Assembly (NCBI RefSeq): GCF_025685395.1
Contig: NZ_JAGSYA010000004.1
Span: 2,294,001 to 2,358,000, forward strand
Direction of reading: 5' to 3'
From: Terriglobus tenax
GTDB lineage: Bacteria; Acidobacteriota; Terriglobia; Terriglobales; Acidobacteriaceae
DNA length: 64,000 nt
The notes under the pieces were generated by a model. The model was not told the origin of the DNA. It saw only the letters and a program-made list of their open reading frames with translations, and did not search any database. The position numbers were made by a program, and so were the translations under genes. Shown one piece after another: positions 1-9,291 of this stretch (position 1 is the first letter of the stretch; every line of letters starts with the position of its first letter).

Positions 1-81
1 TTTCCCCTCCGGCTTTCGGTTTTAGCCCGCAGCATGCACCGCCTGTGAAACCAGCTTTGGAAACATACGCGTGAAGAAAGT

Positions 82-110
82 TTGCGGCTCTGTCTTCTCT
101 CGCACATAAA
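82..110 (+). promoter_or_regulatory. candidate sigma70-type promoter
   Basis: TTGCGG at 82-87 and CATAAA at 105-110 are separated by 17 bp and lie just before the first large gene. The match to TTGACA/TATAAT is only moderate. The rest of positions 1-122 shows nothing else recognisable. Confidence 0.3.
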
Positions 111-137
111 ACCGGGGTTACAGTGGTAGCACCCCCC

Positions 138-3110
138 ATGAATCGCTCAACGCTGCACTGGCTCACCTGTCTTGCAATGACTGCCGCGTGCTGTGCCCAT
201 GCACAGCAGCCAACGGCCACCTCCGTGGATGTCGCCATCAAACCGGGCCAGAGCTTTGGCCGCGCCCTTGCACATATCGACGGCAAACCGAAGCCGCAGC
301 TGGTGACGCGGCGCGCCACGCACGCGTGGCTGGCGGACGAGGCGCATGCTGTTGTGATAATCGCACCGCCGGAGAAGGGACACGCGCAGCCGCAACTGCG
401 CATCTTCGACCTCGACTCCGGTGAGCGCCACACACTGGGAGATCTTCCGCTGGCAAACCCTGAGTTTGCCGAGGTGCAGAAGGCAGACGGCTCCCCGGTC
501 TTTCTGCTAAAAGGCACCCAGGACGGCCGCCCGGCCATCTACCTGGCCGACACGACGGCCATCCACACCCGTGTCGTGGGCGGCAGCAACGCTGCGCTCA
601 GCAAAGAAGAGATTCAATACACACCATCCACCGGCGCAGCCGCGGTGCATCTTCCCCTGCGCACCGCCCTTGGAGAAGATCTGTTCCACCGCATCTTCCT
701 TACCAGCAATCGCACGCTGCAACTGCTGCCCAATGGCAAGGCCGTGGTGGTGGATGCAGGGAAGCCGGTTTCCGGAACATGGCTGACCGATGGCGATAAT
801 GTCTTTCTGCAGACCGGTTCAAGCACCACTACCCTGACACGCAGCAGTCTGCAGGAGCAGACCGGTGTTCCAGCGGAGACACGCCTGACGCTGCGCCTGC
901 TGCAGCCTTTGAACTCGCGCACCAACAAGGCGGGGCAGCCGGTTGAGGCTGCGCTGATTCTTCCCGCCGTCGTGGACGGCAGAATCTACCTGCCGCAGGA
1001 TACGCATTTCACCGGCAGGATTATGAAGGTGCATGGTGTGCATTACGGCTTTGGCCGTGAGACCGCGCTGATCACACTGCACTTTGACCACGCACAGATT
1101 CCGAACGGTCCAGTGTTGGCCGTCGACACGCGCATTGTGCAGGTGGAGAACGCACGTGAGTCCGTGAATACCGCGGGTGAGATCAAGGGCCAGCGTGCCA
1201 CCGGAACACTGGGCCACTCCGCCGAAGGGCAGATCACCGGCCTGGCACAGGTAGATCCCATTGCGTACATCGCGTTGACCTCGGACTCCATTGCCGTGCT
1301 GGGCTTTGCGGAGAGCGAGATTCTTTATCCCGCCGGAACGGAGATGATTGGTGCGCTGAATGTGCCGCTGCTCAGCAGCACGACCTATCCGCGCAGTACG
1401 GCGCGCGAAGCGACGAAGCAGCAGGCGGAGTTGCAGCCCTTTCTGCGCTCGCTTCCCTTCCGCACCACGACGCAGATTGGCGATCATCCTTCCGACCTGA
1501 CCAGCATCGTCTTCCTCGGCTCGCCCGATGCGCTGAAGCGCGCCTTTGCCGCAGCCGGATGGGTGGCGGCTGATTCGCTGACCGCTGCCTCGACCTTCTC
1601 CACGCTGCGCAGCATCAGTGGAACGCAAACCTACAACGAAGCTCCCATGTCGACACTGCTGCTTGACCACCAGGAGCCGATCACCACGCTGACGAAGACG
1701 ACCAACACCTTCAACGCGCGGCACCACCTGCGCGTCTTCCCCACGGGCAAGAGCTTTGATGGTGAAACGGTACTGACGGCTTCGACCACGCAGGACACCG
1801 GCATTGCCTTCTCGCGCAAGAAGCGTACCTTCATCCACGTCATCGACCAGTACATCGACAACGAGCGTGCGAAGGTGGTCAATGACCTGGTTTTTACGCG
1901 CTGCGTGGACGCTGTGCAGATGGTGCCGCGTCCGTGGGTGCCACAGGACGCATACAACTCCACCGGCGACCGTCTGCGTACCGATGGCGATGTGGCTGTG
2001 CTGCGCATCAACGATTGCGCCAACCCTGTGATGACAACGCCAATTCCGGCGCCACGGCCGAATAGATTTGAACGCAGCGTGCGCAACACCATGCTGACAC
2101 TGCGGAACCAGCTCTACCGCGGCAACCTGGTCTACCAGGGCGTTGATTACGGCCACAAGGGCTTCACCATGTTTGCCGAGCGCGATGCCGCTCCGAATCT
2201 TGGCACGTGGTATCGCACGGAGGCATCGGATGCCAGCGACGATCAGGACGCCAACAATATGGGACGTCCGCAAAGCCATCCGGCAAAGCAGGTCATGGAG
2301 CGCCAGTCCACCGCGGCGCTGAACCGCTGGGCGCCACCGAAGTATGAGATCGCGCTGCATGGCGGTTACATCCGCTTCCGCAATCCCAGCCTCGAAGCCG
2401 ACATCGTCATCCTTGACCCCAACAACAACACCGACCCTGCCTTCATTGCAGGGCTTGCCGATGAAGTGGGCGACGGATGGACAGCCGGATTCTCGGTCAC
2501 GGTGAACAGCTGGAAGTGGGTTTCCAACGAGTTCAGCTACTTCCGCCAGCAAGGCAAGTATCGCCTGGGAGCGTTCTCTCTGCAGGTGCCCGGCGGCGAT
2601 ACGCCCATCGATGATTCTGACTTCAACGAAGCCACGGCAACCATTGGCCTGGTGACCCGCCAGTTTGAGTACAACTCGCTGGTGCACCTTCGTCCGCCGT
2701 CATCGCGCTGGCGGCCTTACATTGCCGCTGGTCCGGTGCTGCAGTTGATTGCGCTGTCGGAGGCTCCGCTGAAGCGTCCCTCCGGCTACTACTCACTCGG
2801 CCTGAAGAACATTGGCCTGTTCAAAGCGGCCTTCGACTTTGGCCGTACCGCTCCGCTGGATGGTGGCGGTATCTTCCAGCCCGGGCTGCAGTACGGCGCC
2901 GGTGTGAAGTATCGCGTGACACCACGCTTCACCATGCGCATGGACTGGCGCGAGACATGGTCGCGCAACCCGCGCATCATCCGCAGTTCGTATGAAGACT
3001 TCGTTCCCGGCGACCTGCCGGATAACTATGATGTGTATGTCCTCAACGGTCCGCCGGATCACAGCTTCTTCCAGCAGAGGGCGACGATGGGGTTTGCGTT
3101 TACGTTCTAG
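138..3110 (+). CDS. secreted LssY_C-domain protein with C-terminal beta-barrel-like region
   Basis: About 990 residues. The N-terminus is a signal peptide (hydrophobic stretch, then AHA-QQ). Residues about 250-350 form a module seen also in two other secreted proteins of this window (an LRL..L start, a conserved Gly, and a YLPQDTHFTGR turn). Residues about 425-630 resemble the C-terminal domain of LssY-type proteins (LPFRTTT, IVFLGSPDAL, AAGW, RHHLRVF, HVIDQYID.ER). The last about 200 residues alternate aromatic and polar residues and end in FAFTF, like an outer-membrane barrel. The function is unknown; a cell-envelope role is inferred. The ATG at 138 is chosen for its normal signal-peptide n-region; a GTG at 123 preceded by GGGG is a possible alternative. 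Confidence 0.75.
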   Translation: MNRSTLHWLTCLAMTAACCAHAQQPTATSVDVAIKPGQSFGRALAHIDGKPKPQLVTRRATHAWLADEAHAVVIIAPPEKGHAQPQLRIFDLDSGERHTLGDLPLANPEFAEVQKADGSPVFLLKGTQDGRPAIYLADTTAIHTRVVGGSNAALSKEEIQYTPSTGAAAVHLPLRTALGEDLFHRIFLTSNRTLQLLPNGKAVVVDAGKPVSGTWLTDGDNVFLQTGSSTTTLTRSSLQEQTGVPAETRLTLRLLQPLNSRTNKAGQPVEAALILPAVVDGRIYLPQDTHFTGRIMKVHGVHYGFGRETALITLHFDHAQIPNGPVLAVDTRIVQVENARESVNTAGEIKGQRATGTLGHSAEGQITGLAQVDPIAYIALTSDSIAVLGFAESEILYPAGTEMIGALNVPLLSSTTYPRSTAREATKQQAELQPFLRSLPFRTTTQIGDHPSDLTSIVFLGSPDALKRAFAAAGWVAADSLTAASTFSTLRSISGTQTYNEAPMSTLLLDHQEPITTLTKTTNTFNARHHLRVFPTGKSFDGETVLTASTTQDTGIAFSRKKRTFIHVIDQYIDNERAKVVNDLVFTRCVDAVQMVPRPWVPQDAYNSTGDRLRTDGDVAVLRINDCANPVMTTPIPAPRPNRFERSVRNTMLTLRNQLYRGNLVYQGVDYGHKGFTMFAERDAAPNLGTWYRTEASDASDDQDANNMGRPQSHPAKQVMERQSTAALNRWAPPKYEIALHGGYIRFRNPSLEADIVILDPNNNTDPAFIAGLADEVGDGWTAGFSVTVNSWKWVSNEFSYFRQQGKYRLGAFSLQVPGGDTPIDDSDFNEATATIGLVTRQFEYNSLVHLRPPSSRWRPYIAAGPVLQLIALSEAPLKRPSGYYSLGLKNIGLFKAAFDFGRTAPLDGGGIFQPGLQYGAGVKYRVTPRFTMRMDWRETWSRNPRIIRSSYEDFVPGDLPDNYDVYVLNGPPDHSFFQQRATMGFAFTF

Positions 3111-3172
3111 CAACCTTGGCTCGTGTTCGAGCTTCACCGTTGCGAAGTATGCAGAGAGGACAGCGCGTCAGG

Positions 3173-3970
3173 CTACTTCGCCTGGCTCATCAGCTTCTTC
3201 GCGATCTTGGCTACCAGGCTGCGCGGCGACAGGCGCAGGCTGAAGACAGTGAGGCGGTTCATCCATCCCGGGATGACGATGGTCTTCCCGCGCATCATGC
3301 CCTGGTAGCCAATCTCGGCCACGGTCTTTGCCGGCATGCTGCCGCTGCGAAAGGCCAGCGTATCGGTCATGCCGCTGGTCGTGGCGAACTCGGTTGCGGT
3401 GGTGCCCGGGCACAGTGCGGTTACGGTGATCCCTGTATCTCGCAGTTCCTCTGCCAGCGCTTCGCTGAAGCTGAGTACGAACGCCTTGGTGGCCGCATAG
3501 ACGGCGGCATACGGAGCGGGCGTGAATGAAACGACGGAGGCTACGTTCATCACTCTTCCCTGCTTCCGCGTCAGCATGCCGGGCAGGATCAGTCGCGTCA
3601 GATCCATCAACGCCAGCACGTTCACCTGTACGATCGCCTGCAGCCTGTCGAGTGGGAGTTCAGCCACCAGCCCATGCTGGCTGAAGCCGGCGTTGTTCAC
3701 CAGCACATCCACTGTGCGCCCTCGCGCCTGCAGTTCGGCCACAACCCGCTCTGCCGCGCCGGGCTGCGACAGGTCCAGCGTCAGCACCTCGGCGCGCCCG
3801 CCGTATGTCAGTTCCAGTTCCTGCGCCATCTTCTGCAGCAGGTTCGCACGCCGCGCCACCAGCAGCAGGTCATGCCCATGCGCTGCCAGTACGCGTGCCA
3901 GCTCCAGCCCAATGCCGCTGCTCGCTCCGGTAACCAGTGCCAGGGGACGTTGAGTCTTCACGATGTCCAT
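3173..3970 (-). CDS. short-chain dehydrogenase/reductase (SDR)
   Basis: 265 residues, normal for a classical SDR. The Rossmann motif TGASSGIG is near residue 15, NNAG near 90, and the catalytic YAATK in the SFTPAPYAAVYAATKAF segment near 160. It is expected to be an NAD(P)-dependent oxidoreductase; a substrate cannot be told. The MDIVKTQ start places the Rossmann fold at the normal distance; upstream codons in this frame are out of character. It converges on the gene at 138-3110. Confidence 0.9.
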   Translation of the reverse strand: MDIVKTQRPLALVTGASSGIGLELARVLAAHGHDLLLVARRANLLQKMAQELELTYGGRAEVLTLDLSQPGAAERVVAELQARGRTVDVLVNNAGFSQHGLVAELPLDRLQAIVQVNVLALMDLTRLILPGMLTRKQGRVMNVASVVSFTPAPYAAVYAATKAFVLSFSEALAEELRDTGITVTALCPGTTATEFATTSGMTDTLAFRSGSMPAKTVAEIGYQGMMRGKTIVIPGWMNRLTVFSLRLSPRSLVAKIAKKLMSQAK

Positions 3971-4107
3971 GCTGTCTAGGATGTCACCCGGCGCTCGCAG
4001 GACTCCAGCTTTACGGGAGCGATTTTGCGAGGAATGTGTCCGGCGGGTGAGGTACAGTGCGGGTACATCGCAAAACGCAGCGAACCTCTCGGTACAGGTG
4101 GATTGAT

Positions 4108-5307
4108 ATGGCAGGGTTGTCCCCACGTCGCATTTCCCGCACCTGCATGTGCGGACTGTTTCTTTGCCTGCTTCCGGCAGGTGCCGTGGTTCGCGGCGAA
4201 GAGGCTGCCCAGGCGCAGACTGCCTCGCATGCATCGCCGGAACGCACAACGAAGAACGCCATCCTGGGGACATGGCAGGCGACCCTCCAGGCGGACCGTG
4301 CGTTCCGGTTTGTCCTGAAGGTCGAACCGCAGGAAGGGACATCTCCCTCGGCACTGCTCTACAACATTGACCGCAACGGGCAGCCGCACGCAGCGACTGA
4401 GTTCTTCGTTCTGGGGGAGCATGTCGAGTTTGCCTTTGCTTCCATCGGAGCTCGCTTCGAGGGCAGGCTAGGCAACAAAGGGGATGTGATCGACGGCAAC
4501 TGGAAACAGGATGGGGCCGCGAAGTCTCTCGTCTTCCAGAGAGCCACGGAAGCAACAGCGTGGGAGATCCCCGCCCTGCCGCCGCGCAGGAAGGCGCCCA
4601 CCGGTGTGTCGCTGGGTTATGAAGTGGCAACGGTGAAGCTCGCAAACCCGGAAGCGATGGGCAGCGGTCTTCGCGTTCGTGGCCGCCGTCTGGAAGCGAT
4701 CAATATGTCGGTGAGCGAGCTACTGCAGTTCGCCTATGAGTTGCAGTCAAGACAGGTGCTCAACCGGCCGGAGTGGGCCGACAAGGAGAAGTTCGATCTC
4801 GAGATGCTCTACGCCGGCGAAGACTACCCCGGCGATCCCGAGTGCAAGGCAATGGTCCGCCAGGTGCTGGCAGAGCATTTTGGTCTGAAGGCGCATCCGG
4901 ACCACAAAGACCTGCCCGTATATGCCCTGACGGTGGCGGACAGCGGCACACGCCTGACGCAGAGTAAGGGGGATCCCAATGGCCTGCCCGGCCTTGGCTT
5001 CCGTGCTCCCGGCGTTCTGTCTGCGCAGAATGCAACGATGGTCGACCTGGCGCAGGCATTGCAGCGGTCCGTGCTGGATCGTCCCATTCTCGATCAGACG
5101 GGCCTGAGTGGACGATGGGATTTCGGTTTGCAGTGGACTCCGGACAGCTTTCAGTTTCCTGACCGTCCACGCGATACGTTGGTGGACACCAGTAAACCGG
5201 ACCTGTTCACCGCGATTCAGCAGCAGCTCGGACTCAAGCTCATGGCCACCCGCGCTCCCGCGGTTACGTTGACGATCGACCACGTGGAGAAGCCGTCGGA
5301 GAACTAG
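4108..5307 (+). CDS. TIGR03435 family secreted protein
   Basis: 399 residues with a signal peptide. The C-terminal about 230 residues carry the TIGR03435 signature seen in soil Acidobacteria: YEVATVKLA, RGRRLEAINMSVSELLQFAY, a conserved RPEWAD..KFD, LPVYALTVA, LDRPILDQTGLSGRWDF and the terminal VEKPSEN. The family has no established function and is expanded in acidobacterial genomes. The N-terminal part (AILGTWQATLQ) looks like a separate lipocalin-like beta region. The ATG at 4108 has AGGTGG 7 nt upstream and gives a good signal peptide, so it is preferred to the ATG at 4057. Confidence 0.85.
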   Translation: MAGLSPRRISRTCMCGLFLCLLPAGAVVRGEEAAQAQTASHASPERTTKNAILGTWQATLQADRAFRFVLKVEPQEGTSPSALLYNIDRNGQPHAATEFFVLGEHVEFAFASIGARFEGRLGNKGDVIDGNWKQDGAAKSLVFQRATEATAWEIPALPPRRKAPTGVSLGYEVATVKLANPEAMGSGLRVRGRRLEAINMSVSELLQFAYELQSRQVLNRPEWADKEKFDLEMLYAGEDYPGDPECKAMVRQVLAEHFGLKAHPDHKDLPVYALTVADSGTRLTQSKGDPNGLPGLGFRAPGVLSAQNATMVDLAQALQRSVLDRPILDQTGLSGRWDFGLQWTPDSFQFPDRPRDTLVDTSKPDLFTAIQQQLGLKLMATRAPAVTLTIDHVEKPSEN

Positions 5308-5323
5308 CGCTATGGCGCTGTCT

Positions 5324-5968
5324 TCAGGCGCCTACCTTCGGCAGACTCCATCCATGCCATACGCTGATCATGCGCAGCGCAAAGCAGCTGATGCCGCCAG
5401 CCAGCGCGGCAAGGCTGGGGCGCAGTTTCAGCACGCGAACGAACGCGACCATGACCGCCGCACCCAGCAGTGCCGCTGAAGCGTAGATATCCGCGCGCAG
5501 CACACCCGGAACGGTGTTCAGCAGAATGTCGCGTATCGTTCCCCCGCCGCAGCCGGTAATGGTTCCCAGCAGCACGGCCATCATGGGGTGCATGCCAAAC
5601 TCCATCGCCTTCGTCGCGCCTGCAATGGCAAACAGGGAGAGTCCCGCAGCATCCAGCGCTGTAATGACGCCGGAGCTGGCCTTCTGTGCAATGACTCCGT
5701 GAAACAGAAAGGCCATCATGCCGCCAGTAAAGGCAATGGCTCCGTAACGCCAGTCCTTGATGGAAGCCGGGGGAGTGGCGCCGATCAGCAGGTCGCGCAC
5801 AATGCCTCCGCCAACCGCGGTGATGAAGGCCAGCACCAGAACGCCGAACAGGTCCATGCCGCCGCGAATGCCGGCCAGCGCACCTTCCATGGCAAACAGC
5901 AGGGTTCCGGCAAAGTCTGCCGTCAACAGCACCAGGTCAAGGCCGCGCTTCAATTTTAGGACTTCCAT
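5324..5968 (-). CDS. TRIC/YicG (UPF0126) family cation channel protein
   Basis: 214 residues with about seven hydrophobic segments arranged as two similar halves. The duplicated glycine-rich motifs AVGGGIVRDLLIG and GCGGGTIRDILLN are the signature of the family. Structurally studied bacterial homologues are trimeric K+-permeable channels; the physiological role is unclear. AGGAG lies 7 nt before the ATG at 5968, which overrides the longer in-frame extension. It converges on the TIGR03435 gene 16 bp away. Confidence 0.88.
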   Translation of the reverse strand: MEVLKLKRGLDLVLLTADFAGTLLFAMEGALAGIRGGMDLFGVLVLAFITAVGGGIVRDLLIGATPPASIKDWRYGAIAFTGGMMAFLFHGVIAQKASSGVITALDAAGLSLFAIAGATKAMEFGMHPMMAVLLGTITGCGGGTIRDILLNTVPGVLRADIYASAALLGAAVMVAFVRVLKLRPSLAALAGGISCFALRMISVWHGWSLPKVGA

Positions 5969-6094
5969 GCAAGCTCTCCTGTTAGTAACGGTACTCATGG
6001 CCGAAACAATCGCAAAGCACTTCATGGAATCGCTCGCGTTGCCGATGAGGTACAGAAGTCCCTTGCATCTGAAATGCCGCAGTAAGAAGAGCCT

Positions 6095-6349
6095 ATGACG
6101 ACCTTTCTGACCGTTTACTTTGTCCTGAATATGCTGCTTGCCCTCGGAATGCACGCAGCCACCCTTCGCTCCACGCTGGAACGCCCCAGCACGGCGGAGT
6201 CTCTTCTCTACTTCGTGATTTTTCTCGTAGTCGGCCTGCCGCTGATGATGACGGCCGTTCTGTTTGGCGCGGTCAGCTTTACCGCCGGCAAAAAGAAAGC
6301 GCAGAAGCAGACGGATGGGTCTGCCTCTACGCTGTTTCTTCTTCGCTAG
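6095..6349 (+). CDS. small two-span membrane protein
   Basis: 84 residues with two hydrophobic helices (about 3-22 and 36-60) and a basic tail (GKKKAQKQ). AAGAAGAG precedes the ATG. It is not a family I recognise. It stands between divergently and convergently oriented neighbours, so is probably monocistronic. Confidence 0.6.
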   Translation: MTTFLTVYFVLNMLLALGMHAATLRSTLERPSTAESLLYFVIFLVVGLPLMMTAVLFGAVSFTAGKKKAQKQTDGSASTLFLLR

Positions 6350-6359
6350 GGTTGTTCGT

Positions 6360-7082
6360 TTACTTCAGGAAAGCGCGGGCCACAATCGACGCGCCCAGCG
6401 AAATGAGGATACCGCGCAGAATCAGCCACGCGTCCCACTGCCAGCCCAGCAGCAGGAAGCTGGCCGCTACGCCCAGGAAGTAGATCTCGTTCAGTACAGC
6501 CTGTCCCCACACCGGGCTTGCACCCCCCGCTGCAACACCGGGACGCAGGCTGGGGAACAGACGTGGCACCGCTGCCAGGTAGCGCGTATACGCCTCGCCG
6601 CGCTGCGCGGTCAGAAAGGCCTCTTCACGGAAGATCAGGCGGAACTGGAAGCCGGTGATCAACACAAGGACGACCAGCGCGGCCAGCGGCTGCATCAGCA
6701 CCGCAATCGCCAGCGTATGCAGAATGGTGCCCAGGTACAGTGGGTTGCGCGTGTAGCGGTAGGGTCCATCCGCCAGCACGCGGTCGCCGTGCATGGCGCC
6801 GTCCTGCACCACGCCCGCGCCAATGTAGGCTGTGCCCCAGGTACGCAGCCATGCGCCTGCAATCGCCAGCAGTGTTGCCAGGCCCAGCACCAGGTGCGTG
6901 GACGCGGCAAAGCCCATACCCGCGCCCTTCATCAAGCCGCCGGAGAGTTCAACCCAGACGGCCTGCCGGCCAAAATTCATCCACCCTTTAGCCCATGGCG
7001 CGGTAAAGCCGACCACGTAGATGACCGTGTGGATCAGGTAGCGCAGGCGATATTCCAGCGCGGTTGCGCGCAGCCACTTCAT
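6360..7082 (-). CDS. ICMT/phospholipid methyltransferase-like membrane protein
   Basis: 240 residues with several membrane segments. The C-terminal half has the isoprenylcysteine carboxyl methyltransferase signature: a GPYRYTRNPLYLG motif that binds SAM, then FREEAFL..RGEAYTRYLAAVPRLFP. Bacterial members methylate lipids or small molecules; the substrate is unknown. Its ATG overlaps the parB stop as ATGA, so it is probably translationally coupled to parB. Confidence 0.8.
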   Translation of the reverse strand: MKWLRATALEYRLRYLIHTVIYVVGFTAPWAKGWMNFGRQAVWVELSGGLMKGAGMGFAASTHLVLGLATLLAIAGAWLRTWGTAYIGAGVVQDGAMHGDRVLADGPYRYTRNPLYLGTILHTLAIAVLMQPLAALVVLVLITGFQFRLIFREEAFLTAQRGEAYTRYLAAVPRLFPSLRPGVAAGGASPVWGQAVLNEIYFLGVAASFLLLGWQWDAWLILRGILISLGASIVARAFLK

Positions 7083-7993
7083 GCCAGGGCCTCGAGCAGA
7101 CGATCAAAGTCATCCACATTGGCGTACTCAATTACGACACGGCCCTTGCCGTTCTTGTCCTCGATACGCACCTTCAGGCCAAGGTGCCGCTGCAGCTTGG
7201 TCTGCGCCTCTTTGACGTTCGGGTCGATGGGTGGCTCTTCAACCGCTTCCACCTTGCCCAGCTTGCGCTCCGGATTAAGCTGGTTCTGCACGAAAGTCTC
7301 CGTGGAACGCACGGACATGCCCATCTGGACAACCTTAAGTGCAGCCTTTTCAATAAGTTGCGTGTCTTCCAGGGCGAGCAGCGAACGCGCATGGCCAAAG
7401 GTGATCTCCCCGGCCTCCACGCGATGCTGGACGGATTCCGGTAACTTCAACAAACGAAGGAAGTTAGCCACGCTTGCGCGGTCCTTGCCGGTCCGCTTCG
7501 CCATCTGCTCCTGCGTCAGGCCGAACTCGCTGGAGAGCCGCTGGTACGCCTTTGCCTGCTCCATCGGGTTCAGATCGGCGCGCTGCAGGTTCTCGACGAT
7601 GGTGATCTCCATCGCCTGTTCGTTCGACACCTCTTTCAGGATGGCGGGAACCGTGTCCTTGCCGGCACGCTTGGAAGCCAGCCAGCGACGCTCACCCGCG
7701 ATGAGCTGATACTTGCCGCCAGGCAGAGGGCGGACCAGGATGGGCTGCGCCACACCCAGCTCTGCAATCGACTGCGTCAGCTCATTCAGCGCGGCTTCAT
7801 CAAACCGCATACGCGTCTGGTAGGGGTTACGCTCAATGGCGTCAACCGGAATCTCTTTCGGCTTGCCTTCCACGACAACAGGGGCGGCAGGTGCTGCCGC
7901 AGCCGGTACAGGGGGCGGAGTGGCCGCAGGCTTCTTCGAGGGCAGCAGGGCTTCCAGGCCTTTACCCAGCGCTGCGCGTTTACCAGTGCTCAT
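7079..7993 (-). CDS. parB: chromosome-partitioning protein ParB
   Basis: 304 residues. The N-terminus GKRAALGKGLEALLPS is followed by a Pro/Ala linker, the CTPase/parS domain (NPYQTRMRFDEAALNEL, LPGGKYQLIAGERRWLASK, ENLQRADLNPMEQA), a helix-turn-helix (TQEQMAKRTGKDRASVANFLRLLKLP), and the C-terminal dimerisation region. It binds parS, spreads, and works with ParA in chromosome segregation. It sits 66 bp downstream of parA, with parS-like palindromes just upstream of parA. Confidence 0.96.
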   Translation of the reverse strand: MSTGKRAALGKGLEALLPSKKPAATPPPVPAAAAPAAPVVVEGKPKEIPVDAIERNPYQTRMRFDEAALNELTQSIAELGVAQPILVRPLPGGKYQLIAGERRWLASKRAGKDTVPAILKEVSNEQAMEITIVENLQRADLNPMEQAKAYQRLSSEFGLTQEQMAKRTGKDRASVANFLRLLKLPESVQHRVEAGEITFGHARSLLALEDTQLIEKAALKVVQMGMSVRSTETFVQNQLNPERKLGKVEAVEEPPIDPNVKEAQTKLQRHLGLKVRIEDKNGKGRVVIEYANVDDFDRLLEALA

Positions 7994-8059
7994 AGAGTGT
8001 CGTTCCTCAAAAAAATCTCAGTTGCGGATGGTGCCGGAGATCCGGCGCCATTCGCCAAG

Positions 8060-8902
8060 CTACTTGTTGTACGGCCAGAACTTGAACTCGACGCCCTTCT
8101 TCTCGGCGGCGGCCCGTTCCTTGGCCTTGGGACTCTTGATGCCGTTGCGCTCCAGCAGTTCCAGCGCCAGGTCACGGTAGGCATCCGATCCGCGGGAGCG
8201 CGGGTCGTAGACCATTACCGGTTTGCCATGGCTGGGAGCCTCCGCCAGGCGGACGTTGCGCGGGATCGTTGTCTTCAGCAGCTTGTCCCCGAAGAACTCC
8301 TGGAGGTTGGCCGTCACCTGCTGGGCGAGGTTCGTGCGCTCGTCATACATGGTCATCAGCACGCCTTCCAGCGCCAGGTCCGGGTTGAAAGCCTGCGCGA
8401 CCTTGTCCATGGTGCTGACCAGTTCGCTGATGCCTTCCAGGGCAAAGTATTCCGCCTGCATCGGAACCAGCAGGCCGTCGGCCGCGGTCAGGGCGTTCAG
8501 GGTCAACAGGTCGAGCGCGGGGGGGCAGTCCAGCAGGATGAAGGGAAACTTCTCGCGCAGGGGCGCCAGAGCGTCGCGCAGGCGGAACTCCCGGCGATCG
8601 GCCTGGATCAGTTCAATAGTGGCGCCGATCAGGTTCTTGCTGGAGGGGATCAGTTTCAGGGTGCCGATCTCGGTGGTGAGCATGGCGGCGTCCGGGGAAA
8701 CGGCGTGCATCAGCACGTCGTAGGTGGAGGCGCGGTCCTCATCGCGTCCGAAACCCAAGCCTCCGGTGGAGTTGGCCTGCGGGTCGATATCGATCAGCAG
8801 GGTGTCCAGGCCTTCGAGGGCGATGGCGGCGGAAAGGTTGATGGCAGTCGTGGTTTTACCGACTCCACCCTTCTGATTGACGATGGCTATGACCTTGCTC
8901 AT
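8060..8902 (-). CDS. parA: chromosome-partitioning ATPase ParA/Soj
   Basis: 280 residues. The deviant Walker [14 protein letters not shown] is at about residues 10-22, with Walker [15 protein letters not shown] and the typical [14 protein letters not shown]. It is a nucleoid-binding ATPase that drives ParB-parS movement. The start [10 protein letters not shown] is the standard ParA N-terminus; the reading frame upstream runs through the palindrome-bearing intergenic region and is not part of the protein. Confidence 0.96.
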   Translation of the reverse strand: MSKVIAIVNQKGGVGKTTTAINLSAAIALEGLDTLLIDIDPQANSTGGLGFGRDEDRASTYDVLMHAVSPDAAMLTTEIGTLKLIPSSKNLIGATIELIQADRREFRLRDALAPLREKFPFILLDCPPALDLLTLNALTAADGLLVPMQAEYFALEGISELVSTMDKVAQAFNPDLALEGVLMTMYDERTNLAQQVTANLQEFFGDKLLKTTIPRNVRLAEAPSHGKPVMVYDPRSRGSDAYRDLALELLERNGIKSPKAKERAAAEKKGVEFKFWPYNK

Positions 8903-8987
8903 GGGAACAGACTTGAGCCTATGGGAGGGCGGCGGAGGCTTCAACAGAAAAGCCACCGTTACCTGTGGAAGGAAGGTGGAAAAGTGT

Positions 8988-9003
8988 TGTTCCACGTGGA
9001 ACG
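8988..9003. promoter_or_regulatory. parS: parS-like site 1
   Basis: TGTTCCACGTGGAACG matches the local consensus TGTTCCACGTGGAACA at 15 of 16 positions. It lies 85 bp upstream of the parA start. The well-known parS consensus is TGTTTCACGTGAAACA; the local form has a symmetrical T-to-C/A-to-G change. Confidence 0.85.
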
Positions 9004-9087
9004 CGGTCGAAGGAAAGCCGCGCCAATCCTGTGCGCGCCGCATGTCCGGGGATTTCCACTGATATCCGACCGCTTTTGACCGGAGGC

Positions 9088-9103
9088 TGTTCCACGTGGA
9101 ACA
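9088..9103. promoter_or_regulatory. parS: parS-like site 2
   Basis: A perfect 16-bp palindrome, TGTTCCACGTGGAACA, in the parA-rsmG intergenic region, 84 bp beyond site 1. Confidence 0.9.
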
Positions 9104-9200
9104 AGGAGAGCGTGGAAGGAAGTCTGAAGCCAGGTCTTCGTCACGCCCTGGGACGAGAAAAGACCGGGCCGTTCGTCGTGTGGCTAGATGGGAGTCACCA

Positions 9201-9216
9201 TGTTCCACGTGGAACA
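9201..9216. promoter_or_regulatory. parS: parS-like site 3
   Basis: A perfect TGTTCCACGTGGAACA palindrome. Symmetry extends three bases further on each side, giving 22 bp at 9198-9219. Confidence 0.9.
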
Positions 9217-9291
9217 TGGGTCACCCGTCCCTCCGGGGCGCGTCGCCTTAGGGACGGGCCAAACAGCGAAAATTCCTGAAAGCTTCTTCCT

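Larger units (their letters stand above)
8903..9291. other. parA-rsmG intergenic region carrying parS-like sites
   Basis: 389 bp without a convincing gene. It carries three of the five 16-bp palindromes listed below and must contain the parAB promoter, for which I see no clear -35/-10. No DnaA-box cluster or AT-rich unwinding element is visible, so I do not call an origin here. Confidence 0.6.

Noticed and set aside
819-2687. 622-codon minus-strand frame opposite the LssY_C-type gene
   Set aside because: No domain signal, no ribosome-binding site, and the plus-strand gene has a signal peptide and recognisable motifs.
8903-9217. N-terminal extension of ParA through the palindrome region
   Set aside because: The frame is open but [13 protein letters not shown] is the normal ParA start, and the upstream sequence is intergenic with parS-like sites.
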